Shown: positions 32,675 to 43,999, counted from the stretch's first letter. The stretch: DNA of 64,000 nucleotides from Chloranthus sessilifolius (GCA_021018995.1 CM037588.1:37197000-37260999), one strand, 5' to 3'. The notes: generated from the letters alone by a model not told the origin. Numbers and translations are program-made.

Positions 32675-33052
32675 CAAGCTGCCCAACTGGAGTGCTTGCA
32701 GCGGCAACCCTGTGGCTTGCCGAGGCAAGCCTGTGTTTGGGCCCTTGTGTCTGCTTGTGGTATCTTTTATAGGTGTTGTATCTTTTATGTGTACTATGTC
32801 TTGCCCCTACGGATAGTCAACCATGTAGGGACCATACATGTGGTCTAAGGTGACCGAGTAAACCAGTTAAAATACTAAATCTATCACTATTACAATATAG
32901 GAGCTTGGTGCACATGACGAGCTCGTACTGATGAATGTAGCATGAATGTGTGCATGCACATGTAGCAAGTAGCGTGTAAGCTAAAGTAGGGAGTTTACCC
33001 TGCTAGTTTATGTTTTTGTTTCCTCATTCACCTCTGGTTGGCAAAAGAATAT

Positions 33053-33053
<1 letters not shown>

Positions 33054-33111
<58 letters not shown>
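33054..33111. repeat. (AT)n microsatellite
   Basis: About 28 uninterrupted TA units inside the solo LTR. Confidence 0.95.
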
Positions 33112-33115
<4 letters not shown>

Positions 33116-34911
33116 ATATCAATTGTGAGGTAAGGATACATATGTTCGTGTTAGTTGGAGTTCGATGACTCCATATGCTCTTGATAAGTTTCAGTTCAAT
33201 GATTGAATTTAATACTTATCTAGTTCTGATATGAGGTTTAGTTCAAAATATAGATTAAGAGGAACATGATAGTAATAGTTTGTGGATAGATGCCAGCTAG
33301 TTTTGATATATAGTGATTCGGGATAGACGAATGCTTATGATAATAGAGTCAGGAATACTTTTTGTATCAATATGTTCATGTCAGTTTGGATAATGATGAT
33401 AGCATTAGTTTAAATTAACGTGTTTGCAGGTATAAGCTTATGTCAATTTAGATGAATAGATATATTTGATCATGATATACTCAGAATTGATATATGGCTA
33501 TACTAATTCAATTGCATTTGTAGCTATAAATGATAATGTGTATTTTAGACGTGATGAATGGGTATGACTAATGATGCTCATTTCAGTTTACGTTGAATAT
33601 GCGAGTTACTATTTTACGAATCTATTTTGATATATAAAATCTGTTCATGATGTTCTTGCATACCTGATACCATGCATTGTTCACATCCAGTTATTCTTGA
33701 TGTCATGTACACATTTTTATTTCATTTTGAGCCAAGTGATCCCACTAACTCGGGAGCTTGACTGTGTAAATCTTGAATACAAGTGATCCCGCTAACTCGG
33801 GAGCTTGATTTTCTTGTTTCTTGTACATGTACATTTTACATCTGATAGCTTGTTTAAGTTAAGATATGTTAGCATGATTCTTTGTTCAGCATGATTCCTC
33901 GTAGCTGTTGCACCATGATTTTCTTATCTTTATTCATCATGAATATTCAGCACGTCAGCATGATAAATTATTTACATGATAATGAATTGTTTATGCTATA
34001 CTAGATACAAGAAAAGATATAATATGCTTTGATTTGTATTTTATGCCTCTAGAAGTGAATTAGAAATCTAACGTATAACTTAGCACTGTAAATGTCCCTA
34101 CTGAGCTTCGATGATAGTTTATCCTACTACTTTAATGTCTTAGCTGCAGATATTGATCCGGAGCATGAGGGTGATCCCACGTACCAACAGGAGAAGGAAG
34201 AAGAAGACAAGGAAGAGGAGGACGAGGAGGAAGCATTCGCTGAGGAATTCTTTCCGAAATAGGTTTGAGAGAGATTTATTTTGATGTATAGACAGCAGTA
34301 TGTGTTTGAGATATTTTGATACTTCATGTATAGGTCTTCTTTCCATTGTTTAGATGATGGGTGGCCGTCATCGGTGGAAAGCTATACATTGCATCCAGTT
34401 AGTCTTGTTTGTATATTTTGTTAATTTACTACTTTTGATAGATGAGTAAATATCAGTTTTTGTCATATTATTTTATGTCAGAGTTAATAAATTGCTTCCG
34501 CTTATGCAATACTTTATACACGACATGATGCACTTGTATGACAGAATCATGTTAGGTGATCCGATGACGCGACCTTTCCTATATACGATAAGGGGAAACA
34601 TCGGGCCATCACATAGATTCTCCCAATTGCCTTGGTGAGAAGTGAGAACATAGGCAAGCTGGTTTTCAAAAGCTACTTGTGCCATGCAAAATTTCCATAA
34701 TCCTACATTCTCTGGATGAAATGACGGTCTACCTCAATATGCTTGATTTTTTCATGATAGATTGAATTTTCTGTAATATGAAGAGCCACCTCATTGTAAC
34801 CATACAGGCTAACAGGTAGATAAACATGTACACCAAAGTCCAACAATATAAATTGTAGCCAAGTTCCTTCTCTAGCTCCTTCAGACATAGCTCTGTAGTC
34901 TACCTTGACAC

Positions 34912-35539
34912 CAGAATTTGAGACACCGTTTGCTTCTCACTCTTCCATGTTACAAAGTTACCTTCAGAAATGGGTCACACATTCCACTAGGTTCCCTCGT
35001 CGATCTAATTGGCTCAAGCTCAATTTCAATGGTTGAAATTTCAGTAAACCTCGGTGGAGTGCAGTTGGTGAAGTGGTTCACAATCATTGTGGTGAGATTT
35101 TAGCCAAATATGGAGGCCCTATTGGGTGGGCCGACTCAGTGGAAGTGTACACGAGAACCCTATTGGCTGAGTTAAAGCTAACAATTTTCAGTGTCCGGAT
35201 GAGCGAAAGTGATTCGGTAAGGGCGTCAACAGGTACTAATCAGCCTTGGAGACTGGCAGGGGTTTTCTATGAGATTGAGGATCTCATGAAAGAGGGATCT
35301 TTCAATTTCTCCCATGTTTTAGGAGATCTAATTCTTGTGTGGATTCTCTATCAAAAGCGTCTGTTAATCGGGTTTCTTTGAGTTTTGGTTTTCCTACTTT
35401 AGATGTCGGCAGTTCTTAACGTTTTGCCAACCGTGGGTGGCATTTGTTCTTCTTCTTCCCTTGCTTTCCCCTGTGTGAAGCTGCTTTGCACATTCCTTTT
35501 TCTTGTAAGGCATTCTTCTTTATTCGTAAAAAAAAAAAA
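34912..35539 (+). mobile_element. LINE (plant L1 type) 3' end, 5'-truncated, with poly(A)
   Basis: The plus strand carries the C-terminal RNase H domain found in plant L1-type LINEs: RRSNWLKLNFNG, then GEVVHNHCGEILAKYGGPIG, WADSVEVYTRTLLAELKL, WRLAGVFYEIEDLMKEGSFN and FSHVL (the family continues REANSC.D). Frames shift at least twice along it (near 35030-35070 and 35210-35330). A 3' UTR follows, ending in A12 at 35528-35539. Target duplications are not visible, and the left boundary with the Copia RNase H is approximate. Confidence 0.82.
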
Positions 35540-37091
35540 TAGAACTCTACAACTCACGTTCACTTTTATATTAGTGTTACGTGGTTATTGGGGAAGAAGA
35601 AATTGTGAAGTTTGCAGTCTAATTTGTCGGTTTGTCCATCCAAGTTTATTTTGTCTATAATTATCTTAGAGTGTCGTTATATGTATATTTTTAATTACCT
35701 TGATAAAGACTTCCGTAAACTCTTGACCTTGATTAAGTCTGAGTTCATGATCTAATTTACATATGCCAACAGGAGATTGTTAGGAACACTTAATTCAAGT
35801 TTAGATCTAGACTTGAGGCAATCGATTAAAATAAAAAAATCAATTTTCCAATTACCTTTAGCTTACTTGAGCAAGGCTTGACATCTTCAAAGTTTTTACC
35901 ATTGACTTTCTTCTTTTCCTCGACGCTAGCTACTAGAAAACTTGAGAGTCTATGTCACCTCTCTCTTTCTCTCAGTTTGCCTCTAGATGGGGATTAGCTA
36001 GGTTCTTTAAGGAATTAGTTTTATTTATATTTAGTAAGGGAAGGCTAGCAAAGCATAGTGTAGGAATATAGGAAGCTTTGAGATAGAATAGGTGATCCTC
36101 CTTAACTCGATTTATCTATATTTCAAACAAGTGAACTTTGTAGTTGTCACGGAGGAGCTTTTAGTGGAGGAAAGGGCAGCCAAAGGCTTATCGGGAATCT
36201 TCTCTTGGTGTGCTGAGTCTGAGGTCAACACATGTTGGACTGTTGACATGTTTTGGGCTCTTGGAGGAAAGAATCTTCGTTTTAACGTGCCATTTCCACT
36301 CCAGATTCCTGCTTCCACTTCCAGTCCCGGGAATCTTGTTCCCACTGCCACTTCTGGTCATAAAACAACTTAATTTCGACTTTGTGAAAACTCTCCCACT
36401 CCCATCCTATCACGTGCTTCCTCTTGCTGCCAATAACCAAGGTTGGGATCTTTGGGTGCGTTATGTACATATTAATATTTATCTACATTTATTATCAATT
36501 TATTACATATATATACTCAGTTATTTATATAAATATTGTTACAATCTTATTTATATATGAAGTGTATGCATTGATAATTATGTAACTCTTATAATAGCTT
36601 TAATTGTATGATCTTTCCCCAAGTCTGATACTTTGACACATGTCATACTGTCTCCTTGGTCTATATCCATCCAACTCTGGCCAATGTTGCCATAACCCAG
36701 GAAGTAGACGGTTCTATAAATTATAAACAACAGATGACTTCATCGAGCATCAATTTTGTTGTTTCTCTCGCACCCATTTTCGTCACGCTCATAGTTCTTG
36801 CACTCTTGTAGAACAAATCAGAAGCAACAGTGTGCAGTGGAGCTTTCATTTAAGGTATGCCAACCTAGTTTCTTCATATTTGACTTGCACTACATCTTTA
36901 TCAAGCTCAGAAAGAGGGTGTTGAATGGAGGACCTAATATTTTCGAATTCCAGAAAATGGTAATTAGTGCTTGAGAAAATGATTAGCCTTTGTGGATTTT
37001 CGAATTTTTTCTCATCATCATATATTCATATCCATGAGAAACATTTGATTAATCTTTTGACCATCTATTGCTGAAGCTAAAACCAAACTTT
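35540..37091. other. Unassigned AT-rich sequence
   Basis: Roughly 1.5 kb without a recognisable gene. An open stretch at 36092-36373 (plus) has no family resemblance and overlaps an equally long reverse frame. The 3' part (36720-36860) has a TATA-like CTATAAATTATAA followed by a possible leader, but no coding sequence follows it. Confidence 0.4.
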
Positions 37092-37100
37092 AGAAATACA

Positions 37101-37310
37101 GGTTGTGTTTGGGATTTGTCTTTGGAGGTAAAGAGTAGCTCTCTGCTTTGGCGTAGAGCACTTTAATATGGTACTGTATTTGGTTGTAAGTGCTCTTAGC
37201 TCTTTCGGAGTGTGAAACAACTGAATTTGGGCCTCTTTAAAAGAGCAATTTAAACTTGCACTTTTAAGTGGGCTGCTCTTTGTCTCCAAAGAGCAGTCCC
37301 AAACACAGCC
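37101..37310. mobile_element. MITE, 210 bp, long terminal inverted repeats
   Basis: Ends GGTTGTGTTTGGGATT and, inverted, GGCTGTGTTTGGGACT; the inverted repeat extends about 40 bp with some mismatches (TCTTTGGAG shared). Flanks are AGAAATACA (37092-37100) and AGAATAACA (37311-37319), a 9-bp near duplication (7 of 9) as made by Mutator-like transposases; an 8-bp hAT duplication is less well supported. No coding sequence. Confidence 0.82.
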
Positions 37311-39283
37311 AGAATAACACTGCAGTTCGCTAATAGAAAGGGGAGGTTTGGATAGCCCAAGCTTGAGAGTTTCCTGAAATAATCGGTCGTATATGGACTC
37401 GTTGTTGTCTCCTATTTGGGCTACCTTTATGTGAGGAAACTTAAGTTTTCTCTTCGAAATCTGGTTGTTGAACAATTTGAAATAAAGCTTGTAATTTGGA
37501 AAGGTAATTTTCTCTCCCTTGGTGATCGGGCTGCCTCTTATCAAAGCCATACTGTCTAAGCTGCCGGCTTATTTTATTTCTATGTTGAAATGTCTTATGT
37601 CTGACTGATAAGTTGGAATTGATTGAACGGAACTTTTTTTATGGAGTAGTGATCATATCCTTTGTAGAACATCGCTCCTAAGAGGGTTATGTGGGTCAAT
37701 TGGTTGGAGAGGAATGATAGCTTTTTTTACTAGGTGCACACATGGTGGAATCATGGAATTGCGTGGTGGAACACTTGGATAAAGAAATATTTGTGTTTTG
37801 CCTCAACAAATATTTGGGCCTTGTTCGGCATGTAGCTGGTCTTTTGGTATTGCACCTTTTTTCAAATCTGTTTATTGGTCCTACTTGTTTTGGGTCCCTT
37901 TTTTATTGTGGCTTCTCTCGTGTAGCTTGTGTATCTGATCCTTTATTCTCTTTTAGTGAAATTTCTACTCTTATTAGGGGGCAACAAATTTCTAAGCTTC
38001 CTCTTACGTCAACAGGAAAAGCATTTCTCTGCGAGCTTTCAATGAGTTATCAGTTCAGGGAGATATCTGAACTCAGATGATGGTGATTATTCATAATGAG
38101 TCATTCGTTGCGACATTATTATTGTATGGATAATGTGTTTTGCCCAATCTATATCTATACACACATGAGCTACTTCATCAGACCTTTGTGCACACCCATT
38201 ACGAATTTCTTAATATATATTTTCATTTATGTCAATGACCATTAGAGAGGATGGTGCCCCATCCTTATCCATCAATAAGTGTGTAATTAGGGACATAGCC
38301 AGGTAGGGAGGTATCGTGGCTGTAGCCCCCATATGAATTTTAAAAGATTCTATGGTCTTCTTATACAACATTTTTTTCTGTGAAAGCCCCCAAGTTGATG
38401 GTGTAATAGCCCCCAAATGGATTTCTTTGACCCCAAATCTATGGTATAGGAGCCCCCAAATGTGGTACATCAACTATTAACATATGTCAATCATCATGTG
38501 TAATTATGTATATCACTGAATCAATCATTCACCTCTTGGATGGGCCCTAAAATTGATTTTCATCTACAAGTAGGTTGAGAGCTTATTTCATTTAGGGGTT
38601 TTCACTTGAGAGGGGGCCCTTTCAGAAAAAAAAAACACCTTAAAAGTACATGTTTTTAAAACATTGATCGAGGAGGACGTACGCTCTATTGTTTAGCAAA
38701 CTAGTAATTACACATGGTAATGACAGACATATCTTCATGCGCTAGTACCCTCTCCGATGTTTTATTTTTAATATAAAGGATTTAGGGGATTTTGAATCGG
38801 GTTGGGCCGACCCGACCGGACTCGGCATATACCTTCACCCATCAGGTCTGGTCAGGTCTGGTCAGGTCGGTTCCGGTCTGGCATATACGCTTGAGCCATT
38901 GGACAGCCAAAATTTTGTATCAGCCTCCAAAATTTATGGTGGGTTGGAAAATTTAGGATTTTGTAACTTCCATTCATGCATATTGATAAAATGTATATGA
39001 TTTGCATGAAAAATAGAAAATTTTCTCTTTTTGTTGTTTGTAATTTAATCTTGTTTTAGTCAAGATACTGATGCTCAGTGTTTGGGCTCTCCACAACTAG
39101 ATTTTGATAGGATGGTGTTGGACGACTGGTAGCTAAGATCATCAGCTAATGAAAACAACTGTACCCACCCATAGGACTTTTATGCATTGACATCTGAACC
39201 ATCCAATTATTTTAATATTCTATTATCTTCCTTTTTTCTACATGTTTGATCCATCTCTCCAATTGTTTAAACAATGAGAATTT
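37311..39283. other. Unassigned sequence with repeat-like stretches
   Basis: An open frame on the minus strand spans the MITE (37077-37550) but resembles nothing I know. 38280-38470 has four copies of TAGCCCCCA/AGCCCCCAAATGG-like sequence, typical of a transposon end, and 38840-38880 has three copies of GGTCTGGTCA. No gene is supported. Confidence 0.4.
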
Positions 39284-39765
39284 TTGCAAGATTTCACTAG
39301 CAGTCCTGCGGTTTCTTATACCAGTGATTCTTCATTTATTGATGATACCCACGACATCGCCAGAACTCCTCACAATTCTGTGGTCCCAGATCGCACAGGT
39401 GTGTCCTTCTTTGGCATACAAAGCAAATCACTTGAGTTAGCAACAAAAGCTTTTCGAAATCTTTTATGCACAAGCAAACTAATCTGCGTTGCATTATTTG
39501 AAGCATACTACAGATTCTGGTTCATATCTTTCCTGATTGTTATATAAGAATCCACCACATAACCCTAGTGGATTTTGCTAGAGATATTGACTCTCCTTAC
39601 TGGCGACATAAGGTTACTGATCTTACCAAAGTTCCCCCTCCCATCAAATCCTTTCAAAAGCTTCTTAGAAATAGTGGAAGCCAGGTTTTGATAGGTTCCG
39701 ATGGACAAAGGGTGCTTCATAAGCTTGTTAACCTTATGGCCGAAACTCTCTCAATTCATCCATGA
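39284..39765 (+). pseudogene. Unidentified coding-like fragment
   Basis: Two plus-strand open stretches with natural-looking protein composition: SSFIDDTHDIARTPHNSVVP, GVSFFGIQSKSLELATKAFR (39284-39547) and FARDIDSPYWRHKVTDLTKV, IKSFQKLL, VLHKLVNLMAETLSIHP (39568-39765), in different frames. They read like parts of a real plant protein, possibly two exons or one frameshifted exon, but I do not recognise the family and give no function. It ends at a TGA after HP. No promoter or further exons found. Confidence 0.4.
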
Positions 39766-40470
39766 TATGGACAAATAGTATTGAACCATACTACTATCTA
39801 CGTTTAGTATTGATACATGATGGCTGATACGAACTGGTAGTGCTTTGGTTTGGCTTATACGAACCGGTACTCGGCATAATTGATGAATTTGCAGGTCAAT
39901 AGAATCAAAACAGTAAAATAGTAGCTACACACATTTGTGAAACTTTCCCATAGATTTCCATAGATTTTGAATGCATTTATGTTTCTTCTTCTTACAAGAC
40001 GAAGTTTTAATTGCTTGATTTGGTCGTAAGGGTCATGTAGTGGGAGATATTCTTGGAGTAAGGTTCGATATGGTGAAGGTTTCCGGTGTGTCACTCCTAG
40101 CTTTCCAAGGAGAAGAAAGAGAAGTCGAGTCCTACTCGATCAAAGGTGCTCAATCAAAGGTGTCAAGCAATGGGACATTAAAATTCTATGTCATTGGGCA
40201 TTATTGGCAACCCAAGTCATGCTCGAATAGGGTGTTGTTGAATGTGTTTATAGGATGTTGAATATATTAATATAATATCTTTGAATATTTTAATGAGATG
40301 GTGTTGAATGTATTAATACAATGTTGTAGAATAATTTTATTTTTGATTTATTATTTTTTTATTTAGTTGAATGGATTATGAATTTTTTCCCTCGTAAAGT
40401 GATCTGTGGTTGACACAGTATTTATAACAGGTAGATTAGCTCCAATTATAGTAAAAAAATGGAAGCTACG
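39766..40470. other. Unassigned AT-rich sequence
   Basis: Nothing recognised. Contains two near copies of GGTGTTGAATGTRTTWATA (40223 and 40301), with GATGTTGAATATATTAATATA between them (40256), and an A-run at 40470-40488. Confidence 0.4.
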
Positions 40471-40890
40471 CATTTAAAAAAAAAAAAAAACAACGGTCCA
40501 TAACCGTTATTTTTTGGAGTAAATTATTAATGGTTCATTGGCGTTGTTTCATATACTACTGATTTAGATCATGATTTCAAAATTAAAATTAACAAACTTT
40601 TTCTTTTAGGAACAATGGCTAAATACCGTTCTTATTTTGCAATGGCTAAAAACAACGGTCCATAACCATGGTTTCTAAAGAAAAATAACAACCCTTTTTT
40701 CCTTAAAACAATGGATAAAAATTATTGTTATTTTGCAATGTACATGGGCCGTTGTTTCTCTGGTAAATAAACTACTATTTTAGGCTGTGGTTTTTGAAAA
40801 CCACTGCTCTATAAACAATGGTCGTTACAACGGCTCATAACCGTTGCTTATGACATTTAGGTCGTTGTTTTTCTCGATTTTCACATAGTG
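40471..40890. mobile_element. CACTA (En/Spm) transposon terminus
   Basis: Ends at 40890 with CTCGATTTTCACATAGTG, which inverted reads CACTATGTGAAAATCGAG, a CACTA terminal inverted repeat. Inside it, subterminal repeats of CAACGGTCCATAACCGTT type occur at about 40491, 40655 and 40830, as half copies CAATGGCTAAA and as CGTTGTTTYT, the pattern to which En/Spm transposases bind. No opposite end starting CACTA was found and no transposase is present, so this is a truncated or deletion-derived copy. It abuts Ogre leader sequence at 40891. Confidence 0.75.
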
Positions 40891-42180
40891 CCCCTATGTT
40901 TTTATAATTTACTGCATTAGCCGATTGGCAGGCCTGCTTGAGCACCTTTTACTCACCCCTATGATTTTGTCATTTACACGCCTATTTGGCGGGCCTACTT
41001 GAGCATTTCCGATTTTGCCTTTACACTATATAGCTGTTTGGCTTTGATGGTATAGATCATATTCCAACAGTGGACGCTGGCCCGTAGAGGCGGTACGAGA
41101 TTCTCACAGCCCGTTTTTGAACCTAAGCAAACTCCCTTAAAACTGAACTTAAAATTGAACCAAGAGGGGGACTTAACTAATTCGTTCTCGTGGGTAGCTT
41201 TTGCAAAAGGGGGGAATTTTAGGTAGCCCTACACTTGTCCCGGTTCTCAGTAGAGCGGCAGCCCTAGTGGTGATGATCTCGAAAGGAATCACCCCATCCA
41301 GTATCTGAGAAGGCGCTTACATTAGAGGTATATCAGGTAGGTAACCAGAATTGTTACAAAGCTTAAAACCCTTGGGGGAGTGTGTTAGTTAAATCGAATC
41401 GGCCTTGTATCCTTTAGGCCCAGTAAGGAGGGACCCGATAACAAGAAAGAATAGTCCTCGGAAGCACTGCTTCCAGATAAACCAAAAAAAATAAACCAAC
41501 TCGGGTCTGCTGCTACTATCCAAAATATATATACATATACTTTTTAGCCTAGCGTGTATAATATACATGCTAAGCAAACAATCCCCAGATTTAGCCTTGC
41601 GTGTATAATATACACGCTAAGCCAAAATTCCAGAGTTTTTAGCCTAACGTGTATAATATACACGCTAAGCCAAATCTCCAAAATTTTAGCCTAGCATATA
41701 TAATATATACGCTAGCCTGTTCTAACTTGAGCAACCCGAATCTGAGGACTACTTCACTATTCTCCAGCCCCCTACTTAGCGATTTTGATACCCTCGATAA
41801 TTCCCACACCATCGACACCCAAAACGCCCTTGCTGGTCAAGAGAGGTCGCCCTCTTATTGACTCTTCTGACAGATTGGGTCATCGCGTGGATTTTCATTC
41901 CCTTACATAGATCAAAGGTCTTCCTCTCATTCTTTCATGGTACATCGGAATCCCACCATGGGAGGCATTAAGGGTGTAAACACCGCCTAAAAAGGGAGTT
42001 CTAAGGCCCCGAAAAAAGCACCATATTGATCTAAGGGAGATGAAAATTTTTTATCATATACAAAATATAAAAGTCCAAAAAAATCAATCAAACAAAAACT
42101 CTAAAAAATAGGGAGATCTTGTGGTGCCAGAAAAACGACATCGCCTTACCCTCCATCATCCTGTAGGGGAAGGAGGAAGA
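40891..42180 (+). other. Leader of right Ogre
   Basis: Matches the left Ogre leader in inverted orientation: the GGCGGGCCTACTTGAGC block, the GGCCCGTAGAGGCGGTACGA block, the AGCCCTAGTGGTGATGATC block and the TGTAGGGGAAGGA block before gag. It contains the hairpin array at 41543-41717. No ORF is supported. Confidence 0.7.
41543..41717. repeat. Four hairpin motifs in right Ogre leader
   Basis: Four inverted repeats about 33 bp long at 41543-41575, 41591-41622, 41639-41671 and 41685-41717. The core arms are AGCGTGTAT and ATACACGCT around AAT, extended by TTAGCCT and AAGCC. Spacing is about 48 bp. The two middle copies are essentially perfect hairpins; the last copy has changed on both arms (GCATATAT/ATATACGC) but still folds. 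Confidence 0.92.
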
Positions 42181-42182
42181 AA

Positions 42183-42795
42183 TTGTTCGGGCCTCACCTG
42201 AGGAATCCATACCCAACTCCCAGCCAAACCATATCTTGGGTGTTTGATCCGGCGTATGCCTACCCCCATTCATCCCCATCACATTCCCTAACACATTCTC
42301 ATATGGAAGAGATACCTATCTCCGACCCCCCAACCAAATCCCCATTCAACATCACCGGACCATTCGGTGCACCCATTTTCCCATCCACACCCATTCAAAT
42401 TTTTTGCATTTTTCAATCCACATCTACCCAAAATCCATCCACATACACCTCATTTTTCACCCCATTTACCCTCAAATCCAAATAACCCTAATTTTACCCC
42501 ATCCACCACCACTCATAATTCACCCCATCCTCTTACCTCCCAACCCAATCAGCAAAATCCTCACCAAGTGCAATGGCCACACAAGGCACCTATCCAAAAC
42601 CCTCAGTTTACCCATCCATTTACCGGGCAAATCACCCAGCATGTCTTCCCCCACTCGCAATGGCCTCACCAAGCAATTGCCCAAACCTTCCAAAATCCAA
42701 TCAATCCCATTCCTCCCCTAGTTATTGATGCAAGTAACCAATATGAGGAGGATGAAGTCCAAAACAGTGGAGCCTACATTGGGGGAATTTATTAA
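42183..42795 (+). pseudogene. Pro/His-rich gag extension, right Ogre
   Basis: The translation is rich in Pro, His, Thr and Asn (TQNPSTYTSFFTPF, HPLTSQPNQQNPHQVQWP). Same position and bias as 22000-23440 in the left Ogre, but without the decapeptide minisatellite. No domain recognised. Confidence 0.6.
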
Positions 42796-42929
42796 TTTCA
42801 TACCCTCACAACTCGTATTAACCAACCCACAGGCAGTCCAAAGTGAATGGAGATAGCCTATTGAGGGACTAGCCCCACCATCAAGAGAGTCAGAGTTGCT
42901 AAAAGAACAGGTGGACAAGATCCAAAATT

Positions 42930-43650
42930 AGGTGATGAAGATGGGTGGAGCCGAAATCCATGCCACTGATTTTTCTGACCTAAGCTTATTCTCAAAGGTA
43001 CCTTTACCCCTAAAATTCAAGATGCCAACATTTAACAAGTACAATGGCACTAGTAACCCTATTGCACATCTCAAGTCCTACTGTGGGGACATGTGTCAGT
43101 ACGGTAGAGACGAACAACTCCTCATCAAAGTTTTCCAGAAGAGCCTCACTGGCCCAACTTTTAGATGGTTCACTTCCCTTGAACCATCTATGCTTAAAAC
43201 TTGGAAAGATTTGGCCCACCTATTCCAAGAGCAGTATGTCTACAGCATAGACATCGAGCCTCGCAAATCTGATCTAACTCAACTAAAGTAAAGGCCCGAT
43301 GAAATATTCAATGACTACTTAGGGAGATGAAGGGCCTTGGTAGCCCAAGTAAGAAATTGAATACCCGACGATGAGCAGATTGAGATGATCTATAAAAGCA
43401 CTCTGCCAGTCATCTCGAATTTCTTTGTGTATCAATAGCAATCCAACTTTACTGACTTTGTAAGAAATGTCAATTGTTGTGAGGATGCAATAAGAGAGGG
43501 GTGGTTAAACAAAATCATAACCAGTGGGGCTCGCAAGTTCACAGAGCAGAAGAACTATAGAATAATTGAGGCAGATGTGCAGACAATTATCAATACACAG
43601 CCCGACACTAGTATAGCCCCAATCCAGTTCAAGGCAGATGATCAGCCCTA
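42930..43650 (+). pseudogene. gag core, right Ogre
   Basis: MGGAEIHATDFSDLSLFSKV, FKMPTFNKYNGTSNPIAHLK, FQKSLTGPTFRWFTSLEP and FQEQYVYSIDIEPRKSDLTQ form the typical retrotransposon gag of Tat/Ogre elements. It is followed by RPDEIFNDYL-like and ISNFFVYQ-like pieces to about 43640. Nearly the same as 21400-21830 on the other strand. Confidence 0.82.
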
Positions 43651-43999
43651 GCACGAGTCGAACCAATACAAAGAACAGGCAATGGACAGGGGGCAGTGAT
43701 GACCCCAGAGAAAGAAGGGCTCAGTTCAATCAAGTTTTTACACCATTGGGGCAATCCTTGAACATCCTTTTACTGTTGCTGGTTGAAAAAGGTCTTGTTA
43801 CGCCCTTCCAACCGCACCCACACCCGCCGCCAAACCCAATCCCAAGAAATTATGATCCCAATACTCATTGAAATTGCCACCAAGGGCCTGGTCACCTGAC
43901 TAATCGATGCTTTCCCTTGAAGCATGCAATATAAGATCTAATAGAAGCCAGGAAAATCATTCCTCCAGCTCTTCCCTCGGCAAACCAACATCCAAACAT

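Larger units (their letters stand above)
31413..34613 (+). repeat. Solo LTR, 3.2 kb, chromovirus (Tekay/Del)-like, inserted in the Copia element
   Basis: Starts TGTAACAGCTACCATATTTT and ends CATCGGGCCATCACA. The flanking five bases are CAGAT (31408-31412) and TAGAT (34614-34618), one mismatch, and the Copia reading is continuous across them. Length, termini (TGT...ACA), a TATA box at 32004, the leader with ACGAGAGTTTCGACAGACAA and the acidic-coding patch near 34160-34258 (EEEDKEEEDEEEAFAEE) resemble long LTRs of Tekay/Del chromoviruses. No internal region remains, so it arose by LTR-LTR recombination. The strand is inferred from the TATA box. Confidence 0.78.
31104..34911 (-). mobile_element. 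Ty1/Copia element remnant (3' end), split by a solo LTR
   Basis: On the minus strand the RNase H end (DYRAMSEGAREGTWLQFIL, YHEKIKHIEVDRHFI, ENQLAYVLTSHQG; 34614-34911) continues after a 3.2-kb insertion into the pol end (MTDIYAPI) near 31355-31385, then the 3' LTR (31104-31348). Everything upstream of RNase H and the 5' LTR are missing, replaced by a LINE fragment at 34912. It lies downstream of the ASPM exon at 30986, probably within that gene's intron. A broken fossil with several breaks. Confidence 0.8.

Noticed and set aside
31530-34613. Alternative solo LTR start at TGTAAGGCCCG (31530)
   Set aside because: Flanks ACGAA and TAGAT do not match, whereas a start at 31413 gives CAGAT/TAGAT and restores Copia continuity.
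36092-36373. Open frame of 93 codons
   Set aside because: It overlaps open frames on the other strand and in another frame, and no motif is recognised.
36720-36860. TATA-like sequence and leader suggesting a host promoter
   Set aside because: CTATAAATTATAA is common in AT-rich DNA and no credible coding exon follows within 500 bp.
37077-37550. Minus-strand open frame of 157 codons
   Set aside because: Its C-terminal half lies in the MITE, and the rest shows no family resemblance.
38280-38470. Transposon-like AGCCCCCAAAT repeats
   Set aside because: Reminiscent of DNA-transposon ends, but no inverted pair or target duplication could be fixed.
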